NCBI GenBank assembly: GCA_964586775.1
Contig: CAZPJD010000139.1
Coordinates: 1 to 13,341 of the forward strand
Origin: JADLEX01 sp964586775
GTDB taxonomy: Bacteria; Lernaellota; Lernaellaia; JACKCT01
Direction: 5' to 3'
DNA length: 13,341 nucleotides
In this document: positions 1 through 6,525 of the stretch, in pieces
Position numbering within the stretch: the first letter of the stretch is position 1
Layout of the letters: every line of letters starts with the position of its first letter
Made by a program: the position numbers and the translations under genes
The notes under the pieces: generated by a model
Databases searched by the model: none
Told to the model about the DNA's origin: nothing
Seen by the model: the letters and a program-made list of their open reading frames with translations, nothing else

Positions 1-61
1 CGCCGATCTCGGCGCGGATCTGTTCCGCGATCTCCTTGCCCGAAAGAATCTTCGCCGTCAC
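1..61 (-). CDS. folD: FolD, methylenetetrahydrofolate dehydrogenase/cyclohydrolase (N-terminal fragment, cut by window edge)
   Basis: Only the first 20 codons are in the window. They start with GTG at position 61 on the minus strand and read MTAKILSGKEIAEQIRAEIG. This matches the characteristic FolD N-terminus (M-x-A-x-I-x-D/S-G-K-x-I-A). A Shine-Dalgarno AAGGA (74-70) lies 8 nt upstream of the GTG. FolD interconverts 5,10-methylene-THF, 5,10-methenyl-THF and 10-formyl-THF in the cytoplasm. The start lies 26 bp after the stop of fhs on the same strand, and fhs makes the 10-formyl-THF that FolD uses, so the two are very likely one operon. The call rests on a short stretch, but the motif and the neighbour agree. 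Confidence 0.75.
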   Translation of the reverse strand, partial: MTAKILSGKEIAEQIRAEIG

Positions 62-87
62 GCGCGCCGTCCTTCCCGTTCGCGAAG

Positions 88-1872
88 CTAAAACAGTCCG
101 GTGATCTTGCCCGTGTTCACATCGACGTCAATACGCCGGAACGCCGGGTCCGACGCCGTGCCGGGCATGAGCTTGATGTCGCCCGCCACCGGCACCACGA
201 AGCGCGCGCCGTGGAAGACGAGAATGTCGCGGATCGGCAGCCGCCACCCGCGCGGCCGACCCTTGAGGTCGGGATCGTGCGAGAGCGACAGGTGCGATTT
301 CACCATGCAGGTGCCCATCGAACGCACTCCCGGATCGGCCTCCAGTTCCTTGAGCTTCTGATCCGATTTGTTGAGATACACGACGCCGTCCGCGCCGTAG
401 ACCTCGCGCGCGATTTTTTCGATGCGCTCCATGTGCGACATCTCGGCGGGATACAGCGGCTCGAAATGCGACGGGCCGCGACACGCGTCGATCACGGCGT
501 CGGCGAGATCCGAAGCGCCCTCGCCGCCCAGCAGCCAGTGGCGCGACACCGCCACGCGCGCACCGGCCGTTTCCGCGGCTCGCGAAACCAGCTTGAGTTC
601 ATCGGCGGTATCCGACTCGAAATGATTGACGCACACGACCGGATTGATGCCGGAGCGCTTCACGATCTCGATGTGCGCCACGAGGTTTTCCACGCCTTTT
701 TCCAGCAGGCCGAGATTCTCCTTGATGTAGGCCCCATCGAGTTTTTTTCCGGGGACGACCGACGGCCCGCCGCCGTGCATCTTGAGCGCGCGGATCGTCG
801 CCACGATGACCGCGGCGTCGGGCGCGAGTCCCGAAATGCGGCACTTCAGGTTCCAGAACTTCTCGAATCCGATATCCGCGCCGAAGCCCGACTCGGTGAC
901 GTGAAAGTCCGTCAGGCGCAGCGCGAGCAGATCCGCGACGATGGACGACTGGCCGATGGCGATGTTCGCGAACGGACCCGCGTGCACGAAGACGGGATTG
1001 CCGCCGATGGTCTGCATCAGGTTGGGGTTGAGGGCGTCCACCATCCACGCGGTCATCGCGCCATCGACCTCGAGATCGCGCGTGGTGACGTTGCGACCGC
1101 GCCGATCGCGACCGACCACGATGCGCCCGATCATTTCGCGCATGTCGGCCAGCGAGCGTGCGACGGCCAGAATCGCCATCAGTTCCGACGACACGGCGAT
1201 GTCGAAACCCGTCTCCATCATGGCGCCGTCGAGCTTTTCGCCGAGGCCGATCACGATGTTGCGCAACGACTGCGCGCAAAAATCGATCACCCAACGCACG
1301 CGAAGGTCGCGGGGGTCGATGTCGAGACGCTTCAGACCCTTCTTCGCGAGGAACTCGTCGGTGTTGATCGCCTCATGCTGCATGCGCGAGGTGAGCGCGA
1401 CCATCATCAGGTTGTGCGCGTTGACGACCTTGTCGATGTCGCCCGTGAGGCCGAGCGAAAACGGCGCGAGGGGGATGCACTGCGCCATGCCGCCGCCCGC
1501 CGCCGAGCCTTTGATGTTGAAGGTCGGGCCGCCCGAGGGCTGGCGGATCGCCGCCGACGCGCGCTTGCCGCGATACGCGAGGCCGTCGACAAGACCCATC
1601 ACGGTCGTGCTCTTGCCCTCGCCCAGCGGCGTGGGCGTGATCGCGGTGACGTCGATGTATTTTCCGAGCCGCCGCTCGCCGATGCGCGACATGAGCGCGG
1701 GATAGTCGAGCTTCGCGATCCTGTTGCCGTGCGGCAGCAGCTCGTCGCCCAGCAGGCCGAGCTCGTCTCGAAGCTGATAGATGGATTTCATCTTCGCCTC
1801 GGCCGCTTCGGCCACCTTCCAATCGGGATTTTCGCGAGGGTCGAGATAAAAACGGCGCGACGGGGTCATCAT
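88..1872 (-). CDS. fhs: Formate--tetrahydrofolate ligase (10-formyl-THF synthetase)
   Basis: This enzyme makes 10-formyl-THF from formate, THF and ATP, feeding purine synthesis and the folate one-carbon pool. The P-loop TPTPLGEGKST lies near residues 79-89. After it come NIKGSAAGGG, LTGDID, NPNLMQTIGGNPVFVHAGPF and a C-terminus in the family style ending GKITGLF. The frame is open upstream to 1983, but I chose ATG 1872 because GGGAGGA (1886-1880) sits 7 nt before it. A second ATG follows directly at 1869. The product is 594 aa, longer than the roughly 555-560 aa of the best-known clostridial enzymes. Details such as the AHNLMMVALTSRMQHE-like stretch and LPIRDILVFHGARFVVPVAGDIKLMPG recall, from memory, a longer FTHFS clade of anaerobic and delta-type bacteria. 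folD follows 26 bp downstream, and apaG is divergent upstream. Confidence 0.96.
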   Translation of the reverse strand: MMTPSRRFYLDPRENPDWKVAEAAEAKMKSIYQLRDELGLLGDELLPHGNRIAKLDYPALMSRIGERRLGKYIDVTAITPTPLGEGKSTTVMGLVDGLAYRGKRASAAIRQPSGGPTFNIKGSAAGGGMAQCIPLAPFSLGLTGDIDKVVNAHNLMMVALTSRMQHEAINTDEFLAKKGLKRLDIDPRDLRVRWVIDFCAQSLRNIVIGLGEKLDGAMMETGFDIAVSSELMAILAVARSLADMREMIGRIVVGRDRRGRNVTTRDLEVDGAMTAWMVDALNPNLMQTIGGNPVFVHAGPFANIAIGQSSIVADLLALRLTDFHVTESGFGADIGFEKFWNLKCRISGLAPDAAVIVATIRALKMHGGGPSVVPGKKLDGAYIKENLGLLEKGVENLVAHIEIVKRSGINPVVCVNHFESDTADELKLVSRAAETAGARVAVSRHWLLGGEGASDLADAVIDACRGPSHFEPLYPAEMSHMERIEKIAREVYGADGVVYLNKSDQKLKELEADPGVRSMGTCMVKSHLSLSHDPDLKGRPRGWRLPIRDILVFHGARFVVPVAGDIKLMPGTASDPAFRRIDVDVNTGKITGLF

Positions 1873-2030
1873 GGAGAGGTCCTCCCGCGAAGCGAGGGTG
1901 CCGGTCCGTCCGTCGCGGTGGTTCGCGAAATCGGAAGCGGGGAGATTCGTCGTTGGGATACTGCCCCGACTCGGGCCCGGCACGGCTCCAAAATTACGGT
2001 CAACGGCGCCGAGAGGCGGCGCGAAACGGC

Positions 2031-2062
2031 AATATCGTGCGTGTAGTGGATATCGTTGTCAA
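2031..2062 (-). promoter_or_regulatory. Candidate sigma-70 promoter for fhs-folD
   Basis: On the minus strand a perfect -35 TTGACA lies at 2062-2057. Downstream is CACGAT at 17-bp spacing (2039-2034), overlapping a better-looking GATATT at 20-bp spacing (2036-2031). Neither -10 is strong. The promoter would leave a leader of roughly 150 nt before the fhs ATG. The gene-free stretch 1873-2187 holds this element, a weaker plus-strand candidate and the fhs ribosome binding site. I compared the leader by eye with ZTP and THF riboswitch cores and saw no convincing match. Confidence 0.35.
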
Positions 2063-2075
2063 GAAAAAAACGGGT

Positions 2076-2105
2076 TTGTGGCCGAGGCGCGGGACGTCGT
2101 ATTCT
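2076..2105 (+). promoter_or_regulatory. Weak candidate promoter for apaG
   Basis: TTGTGG (2076-2081) and TATTCT (2100-2105) are separated by 18 bp, matching the sigma-70 consensus at 3 of 6 and 4 of 6 positions. This is the best pair I see between the divergent fhs and apaG genes on the plus strand. The evidence is pattern only. Confidence 0.22.
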
Positions 2106-2187
2106 GACGGCGAATCGACCGCGCGGGCTCGACCGCCCATGACGGGGGTCATGTCGCGACGTGGGGTCGCTCGCAAGAATGGCGCGC

Positions 2188-2601
2188 ATGATGATCGAAC
2201 CGCAACCTCAGGCCGAACTCCCGACCGCGGTCACCCGCGGCGTTCGCATCACCGTGGCGACGCAGTACTCCGAGTTGTACTCCGCGCCGCCATACCGCTA
2301 CTTCTTCACGTACCACGTGACCATCGTGAATCTCTCCGATCAGGCCGTGCAGCTCCTCAAGCGGCGCTGGGTCATCAAGGACGCGACGGGCAAGATCCAG
2401 ATCGTCGAGGGTCCGGGCGTCGTCGGCGAACAGCCGCACATCCTTCCCGGCGAAAGCTACGAATACACGAGCGGGTGCCCCTTGCCCACCTCGTATGGAC
2501 AGATGAACGGCTGGTACCGCATGGTGGACTCCGACGGAGAGAAATTCGACGCGGTCATCCCGACATTCGAGATGATCAAGGTCGATTCCGACGTCAACTG
2601 A
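2188..2601 (+). CDS. apaG: ApaG-family protein (DUF525 domain)
   Basis: ApaG is a small single-domain protein with a fibronectin-III-like beta-sandwich. In enterobacteria it sits with apaH and its precise role is unclear; related domains occur in F-box and polymerase-delta-interacting proteins of eukaryotes. The diagnostic stretches are YHVTIVNLSDQAVQLLKRRW, the glycine-rich GPGVVGEQP loop, PGESYEYTSG and a C-terminal GWYRMVDSDGEKFDAVIPTF, all closely following E. coli ApaG (125 aa). The start is uncertain: GTG 2161 and ATG 2179, 2188 and 2191 are in frame and none has a strong Shine-Dalgarno. ATG 2188 gives 137 aa and keeps only a short N-terminal tail before the domain. No apaH or ksgA is next to it. 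A lipoprotein gene starts 14 nt after the stop, so the two may share a transcript. Confidence 0.9.
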   Translation: MMIEPQPQAELPTAVTRGVRITVATQYSELYSAPPYRYFFTYHVTIVNLSDQAVQLLKRRWVIKDATGKIQIVEGPGVVGEQPHILPGESYEYTSGCPLPTSYGQMNGWYRMVDSDGEKFDAVIPTFEMIKVDSDVN

Positions 2602-2615
2602 CGCGGAGCCATGCC

Positions 2616-2939
2616 ATGAGACCGCCGATCGTCGCCGTGTTGTGCGCGTGCGCCGTCCTGCTCGCCTGCGCGTGCAACGAGCACGATACCGATCCCGACG
2701 TCCCGCCCACCGGCGACGATGACGGCGGCGACGACGACACGTCGGACTGCGTGGACGCCGACGAAGACGGTTGGTGCACGCCGCAGGACTGCGCCGATCA
2801 GAACCCCCTCGCCCACCCCGGCCGCGCCGAGGATTGCCAGGACGGATTCGACAACGACTGCAACGGCCTCGCCGACGCCGACGACGCGGCCACGTGCGGC
2901 GAGCCCACGCCTCCCCCCGACGACGACACGGACATCTGA
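2616..2939 (+). CDS. Small lipoprotein with one MopE-type metal-binding motif
   Basis: The 107-aa product starts MRPPIVAVLCACAVLLACAC, a short signal peptide with a lipobox LLA-C (Cys18), so it is probably lipidated and exported. A very acidic linker (DDDGGDDDTSD) follows. Next comes one copy of the motif known from MopE/CorA copper-binding proteins and repeated in many myxobacterial surface proteins: DADEDGW, then DCADQNPLAHPGR, then EDCQDGFDNDCNGLADADD. The paired cysteines and DxDxDG-like acidic clusters suggest Ca2+ or other metal binding stabilised by disulfides. The tail is again Pro/Asp-rich. GGAG (2605-2608) lies 7 nt before the ATG. An ATG at 2611 is discarded because it reads ATG-CCA-TGA. 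Most homologues carry this motif in repeats or on large proteins; here it stands almost alone. No enzymatic function is visible. Confidence 0.85.
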   Translation: MRPPIVAVLCACAVLLACACNEHDTDPDVPPTGDDDGGDDDTSDCVDADEDGWCTPQDCADQNPLAHPGRAEDCQDGFDNDCNGLADADDAATCGEPTPPPDDDTDI

Positions 2940-2983
2940 ACGCGGTTTGAAGGTCGCAAGCGCATCTGTTACACCGGCGCGGC

Positions 2984-4639
2984 ATGATGGACGATGGGTG
3001 TGAACCTCCCGGCACGACGACGGACCGCCGAATCGCGTGGACGATCCTCGCCCTGACGCTCGCGCTCGTCGCCGCCGCGCAGATGGCGTTCGTGCGCTAC
3101 GACACGCGCACCTTCATCGACCACGACTATTACTACACGTCGTCCGCGTTTCGGGCGTACGAGTCGATTCCCTCGGGACGAAACTTCGAGGAGAAGCTGG
3201 CGCGCTGGAAGGCCGCGCCCGCGTTTTATCCGCCACTCGTACCGACGGCGCTGTGGGCGTCGTGGACGGTCGTCGGCCCGAGCCTCGGCGCGTATCGCTG
3301 GGTGGCCGCACTGTTCGCGTTCGTCGTCGTTCTCGGCGCGGGATTCGCCCTGCTGGAGCGCGAACGACGCTTCGACGCCGCATTGCTCGCCTTCCTCGTC
3401 GCAACGCTGCCGATCGTCGACGAGATGAGCCGCAAGTTCTTCCTGCAATTTCAGGCGAATGCCCCGCTGATATTGGCGTATGCGTTGTTGTTTCGGGCGT
3501 GGACACGGCCGATGCGCGTCGTCCGGTTCTCGGCGGCCGTCGGGATGCTCACGGGCCTCGCCCTTGCGACGCACCCCATCGCCGCGGTGCTCGCCCTGCC
3601 GCTGAGCGCGGGTTTTGTCGCCGCGATCTGGTCCGCGCGAAAGGACGCCACCTCGCGCATCGGAGGGCCGATCCTGGCGGCGGCGCTCGCCCTCGCCGTC
3701 GTCGCGCCGTGGGTCGCGCTGCATGGGCGCCTTTACGTCGAATGGTATCTGACGGAGCTCGAGCACGGCGCGCCCATCACGCGAATCGCGCGCGTGAATT
3801 TCTTTTCCGTCTTCGTCCGCGAGGCGCTGGTCGAGCAAGCCGGGCCGTGGATGGTCCTCGAGCTTGCCGGGGTCGTCTCCGCCCTCGCGTTCTGCGCGCG
3901 GCGCAACCCCGGTCGCGTCGCGCGTCGGCGCTTCCTGCTCGGGTCCATCGCCTTCGTTCTGATCTACGCCGTCGTCCTCACCGCGCGCAGCAACGCGGCG
4001 AATGCGTGCTCGCTGATGCACGTTCTGCTGCTGGTGCTGGCCGTGGACGCCGGGCGGGACGCATGGGCGCTCGCGCGCGAACGCGCGAAGCCGAAGACCC
4101 TGCGCATCGCGGCCATCGCGGGACTTGCCGCGATCGTCGTCGCGGGAACATCCGCCAAACTGGGCTGGATCGGGCGTCGCGATCCCGCGCCGGCCCCCGG
4201 CGCGTATGTCGAGTGCCTGGGCGAAAACAACTCGCGGCGGCTGCGCCTCACCGAAAACGGTTTCGACGCGATGTGGAAACGGCTCGCCGAAGCGAACGAG
4301 CCCGTCCCCGTCGCGTTCCACGCGTGCGCCGCGGATGAAACCGATCGCGTGACCTGCGAGACGCCGCCGTTTTACGTCGTCGATCGACTGCGTGACGCGG
4401 CCACGCTCAACGGGGCCCTCCTCGCGGGCGACGAAGCGGCCGATCGTTCGCTCCATGTCGTGTCGCTGGGCTCGGGGGCTTGGGACGAGGCGACCTCGCT
4501 GCGCGCGCCGATCGCCGCGACGATGTCCGACATCCGCTCGCGGGGATCGCGCTTGCTTTCACTACGCGAGGAGTGCGTGATCGGACTCGACGGCGTGCAT
4601 GGACGCGGCCTGGTCGCGCTGGCCGAACGGACGCCGTGA
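2984..4639 (+). CDS. Polytopic membrane protein, GT-C glycosyltransferase-like (PMT/ArnT-type topology)
   Basis: The 551-aa protein has a short hydrophilic N-terminus, a first membrane span (about 18-37), and an outer loop with acidic residues in FIDHDYYYTSSAF (44-56). About nine to eleven further hydrophobic spans run to about residue 391. An early Asp-containing loop after the first span is the hallmark of GT-C transferases, which move sugars from polyprenyl-phosphate donors at the outer face of the membrane; that function is inferred from topology. Residues about 400-551 are soluble and contain four cysteines (411, 448, 458, 531) that could form disulfides if periplasmic. The ATG at 2984 is followed by ATG 2987, and no strong Shine-Dalgarno is visible. 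It lies 44 bp after the lipoprotein gene on the same strand. It could instead be a non-catalytic membrane protein of similar fold. Confidence 0.7.
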   Translation: MMDDGCEPPGTTTDRRIAWTILALTLALVAAAQMAFVRYDTRTFIDHDYYYTSSAFRAYESIPSGRNFEEKLARWKAAPAFYPPLVPTALWASWTVVGPSLGAYRWVAALFAFVVVLGAGFALLERERRFDAALLAFLVATLPIVDEMSRKFFLQFQANAPLILAYALLFRAWTRPMRVVRFSAAVGMLTGLALATHPIAAVLALPLSAGFVAAIWSARKDATSRIGGPILAAALALAVVAPWVALHGRLYVEWYLTELEHGAPITRIARVNFFSVFVREALVEQAGPWMVLELAGVVSALAFCARRNPGRVARRRFLLGSIAFVLIYAVVLTARSNAANACSLMHVLLLVLAVDAGRDAWALARERAKPKTLRIAAIAGLAAIVVAGTSAKLGWIGRRDPAPAPGAYVECLGENNSRRLRLTENGFDAMWKRLAEANEPVPVAFHACAADETDRVTCETPPFYVVDRLRDAATLNGALLAGDEAADRSLHVVSLGSGAWDEATSLRAPIAATMSDIRSRGSRLLSLREECVIGLDGVHGRGLVALAERTP

Positions 4640-4683
4640 ACGGCCCGTTTTCGCGACATTTTTCGCCTTGCGCGAAGGACCGG

Positions 4684-4745
4684 TTGACTCTTTTTCTTTA
4701 CAGGCAACTGTGTCAGACTCGCTATCTACGCGAGGGGAACGCCCC
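4684..4745 (+). promoter_or_regulatory. Candidate promoter and structured leader for the aldehyde dehydrogenase
   Basis: This 138-bp intergenic region contains an AT-richer patch: TTGACT (4684-4689), TTTACA (4697-4702) and TATCTA (4723-4728). TTTACA to TATCTA is spaced 20 bp, longer than ideal, so the exact promoter is uncertain. TATCTA lies between the arms of an inverted repeat CTCGC-N7-GCGAG (4718-4734). A GGGG-AACG-CCCC hairpin follows at once (4734-4745). The first repeat could be an operator, or both could fold in RNA. Confidence 0.35.
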
Positions 4746-4777
4746 GTCATTTCGATCAGGGATTACAGGAGAGGGCC

Positions 4778-6373
4778 ATGAGCAACATGATTACCGTACG
4801 CAATCCGGCCACCGACGAGGTGCTGGGCGAGGTCAAATCGTACAGCTTCGAGGAAGGCGTCGATGCCATCAAACGGGCGCGCGCGGCCCAGCGTCGCTGG
4901 GCGTCGAAGTCGCTCGATGAGCGCGTCTCGATCGTCAAAAAGTTCCAGTACGCCCTCGTCGATCGCGCCGAGGAAGTCTGCGAGCTGATCGCCCGCGAAA
5001 ACGGCAAGCCGCTCATGGAGGCGATGGAGACCGAGGTCATGCCGATCGTCGATCTCACGGCGTACTTCTGCAAGCGCGCGCCGAAGATCCTCGCCGACGA
5101 CCCGATCCCCATGCACCTCGTGAAGTACCGCAAGAGCTACATCAACTACCGCCCCTACGGCGTGTTGCTGTGCATCAGCCCGTGGAATTTCCCGTTCACG
5201 ATCCCGACGGGCGAGATCATCATGGCGCTCATCGCGGGCAACGCCGTCGTGCACAAGCCCGCCTCGATCACGCCGCTCATCGCGCTCAAGTGCCGCGAGC
5301 TGTTCGACGACGCGGGCCTCGACGCCGACCTGTACCAGGTGCTGCCGATGGCCGGTTCGACGGCTTTCAAGCTCATCAGCCAGGACGTGAACTACGTCAA
5401 CTTCACCGGCTCCACCGACGTCGGCCAGATGGTCGCCGCCGAGTGCGGCCGCCTGCTGATCCCCTGCTCCATGGAGCTGGGCGGCAAGGACCCCGCCATC
5501 GTGTGCGAGGACGCCGACATCGACCACGCGGTCGGCTCGCTCGTGTGGGGCGCCTTCGCCAACGCCGGGCAGGTGTGCGCCTCGGTCGAGCGCGCGTACG
5601 TGCACGAGTCGATCTACGACGAGGTGGTCAAGAAGGTCGTCGAGCGCGTCTCGAAGCTCAAGGTCGGCAACCCGATCGAAGACGGCGTCTCGATGGGCCC
5701 GATGACCGACCCCGGCCAGCTCAAGGTCGTCATCAACCAGATGGAAGAGGCCAAGAAGGCGGGCGCGAAGTTCCTGACCGGCGGCTACAAGATCGAGGGC
5801 CCGGGCCAGTTCTTCGCCCCCACGGTCATCGTCGACGTCGACGACAGCTTCGAGTGCGTGCGCGAGGAAACCTTCGGACCGACGCTGCCGATCATGAAGT
5901 ACCGCACCGAGGACGAGGCGATCCGCCGCGCGAACGATTCCAAGTTCGGCCTGAACGCCTACGTCTTCTCCACCAACAAGTTCAAGGCCAAGCGCATCGC
6001 CGAGCAGCTCGAGGCCGGCACCGTCATGGTCAACGAGGTGCTGCTCACGCACGGCCTTCCCGAGACGCCGTGGGGCGGCGTGAAGACCTCGGGCGTCGGT
6101 CGCGTCCACAGCGACGAGGGCCTGCGCGGCCTGTGCATCCCCTATCACATCAACTACGACCTGGTGCGCCAGCCCGCGTGGAGCCCCTTCTGGCAGCCCT
6201 ACACGCACAAGATGTATCACGGCATGGTTGCGACCATCAAAGCGATGTGGGGACGCGGCCTCGGCGGCAAGATCGAGGGCGTGAAGGACCTGTTCAACAT
6301 CCGCGCGAAGATCGCGAACGGCTCGAACGGCTCGGGCCACGCGCCCGGCGCCGCCGCCGGACAAAAGGCGTAG
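4778..6373 (+). CDS. NAD(P)-dependent aldehyde dehydrogenase with C-terminal extension
   Basis: This aldehyde dehydrogenase superfamily enzyme oxidises an aldehyde to its acid with NAD(P)+. Catalytic features are in place in the 531-aa product: SPWNFP (135-140, Asn137 for the oxyanion hole), Lys160 in VVHKP, the Rossmann motif GSTDVG (211-216), the base Glu233 in MELGGKDP, the nucleophile Cys267 in NAGQVC, and Glu364 in EETFGP. The catalytic core ends around residue 455. The last 75 or so residues form an extra tail with an aromatic cluster (WSPFWQPYTHKMYHG), a hydrophobic/basic stretch (VATIKAMWGRGLGGK) and a Gly/Ala-rich end. From memory, similar tails occur in aldehyde dehydrogenases annotated for hydrophobic, carotenoid or long-chain aldehydes, so a membrane-associated role is possible. 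The ATG is preceded by a strong AGGAGAGG (4767-4774). The gene appears monocistronic, ending in an intrinsic terminator. The substrate cannot be read from sequence. Confidence 0.93.
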   Translation: MSNMITVRNPATDEVLGEVKSYSFEEGVDAIKRARAAQRRWASKSLDERVSIVKKFQYALVDRAEEVCELIARENGKPLMEAMETEVMPIVDLTAYFCKRAPKILADDPIPMHLVKYRKSYINYRPYGVLLCISPWNFPFTIPTGEIIMALIAGNAVVHKPASITPLIALKCRELFDDAGLDADLYQVLPMAGSTAFKLISQDVNYVNFTGSTDVGQMVAAECGRLLIPCSMELGGKDPAIVCEDADIDHAVGSLVWGAFANAGQVCASVERAYVHESIYDEVVKKVVERVSKLKVGNPIEDGVSMGPMTDPGQLKVVINQMEEAKKAGAKFLTGGYKIEGPGQFFAPTVIVDVDDSFECVREETFGPTLPIMKYRTEDEAIRRANDSKFGLNAYVFSTNKFKAKRIAEQLEAGTVMVNEVLLTHGLPETPWGGVKTSGVGRVHSDEGLRGLCIPYHINYDLVRQPAWSPFWQPYTHKMYHGMVATIKAMWGRGLGGKIEGVKDLFNIRAKIANGSNGSGHAPGAAAGQKA

Positions 6374-6397
6374 CCGAACCCGAATCGCCCTCCCCGA

Positions 6398-6432
6398 CCC
6401 CGCTCGCGAACGACCCGCGAGCGGGGTTTTTT
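6398..6432 (+). terminator. Intrinsic terminator of the aldehyde dehydrogenase gene
   Basis: A perfect 11-bp stem, CCCCGCTCGCG (6398-6408) with CGCGAGCGGGG (6416-6426), closes a 7-nt loop AACGACC and is followed by six T residues (6427-6432). It starts 25 nt after the stop codon. It insulates the downstream lexA promoter, whose -35 begins only 3 nt after the T run. Confidence 0.95.
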
Positions 6433-6435
6433 CGC

Positions 6436-6464
6436 TTGACAAATGAAGACAAATGTCTTCTATT
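6436..6464 (+). promoter_or_regulatory. Promoter of the lexA-imuA-imuB-dnaE2 cassette
   Basis: A consensus -35 TTGACA (6436-6441), a 17-bp spacer and a -10 TCTATT (6459-6464, 4 of 6 matches) predict transcription starting near 6471 and a leader of about 55 nt before the lexA ATG. It lies directly after the terminator of the previous gene and its spacer contains a perfect palindrome, so it looks like a strong promoter built to be repressed. Confidence 0.85.
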
Positions 6465-6469
6465 GAAGA
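6445..6469 (+). promoter_or_regulatory. Probable LexA operator (SOS box) with an extra half-site
   Basis: GAAGACA-AA-TGTCTTC (6445-6460) is a perfect 16-bp inverted repeat covering most of the spacer and touching the -10. The right arm TCTTC (6456-6460) also pairs with a third half-site GAAGA (6465-6469) across TATT, making a second, shorter inverted repeat TCTTC-TATT-GAAGA over the -10. Autoregulation of lexA is general, and the palindrome's position would block RNA polymerase. The motif does not match the E. coli CTGT-N8-ACAG, Gram-positive GAAC-N4-GTTC or alphaproteobacterial GTTC-N7-GTTC boxes. That LexA binds here is inferred. Confidence 0.8.
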
Positions 6470-6525
6470 TGAGGGAAACGACGGCGCCGGGCGCGTCGTC
6501 GAGAGCGCGCGAGACGAGGGCCGAC

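Noticed and set aside
1873..1983. N-terminal extension of fhs to the upstream start at 1983
   Set aside because: The added 37 residues have no family similarity, and ATG 1872 has a well-placed GGGAGGA.
2150..2163. Near-palindrome around GTCGCGAC upstream of apaG as an operator
   Set aside because: Short GC-rich palindromes are common by chance here; it has one mismatched pair and no clear relation to a promoter.
1873..2187. Folate-related riboswitch (ZTP or THF type) before fhs
   Set aside because: Leader read by eye on the minus strand; the conserved cores of these riboswitches are not visible. A covariance-model search would settle it.
4650..4676. Inverted repeat TTCGCG/CGCGAA after the membrane-protein gene as a terminator
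   Set aside because: The loop is 15 nt, the stem only 6 bp, and no T-run follows.
6469..6525. lexA starting at the in-frame ATG 6469
   Set aside because: It lies just before the predicted transcription start, overlaps the operator half-site and lacks a Shine-Dalgarno; ATG 6526 has GAGGG and the normal LexA N-terminus.
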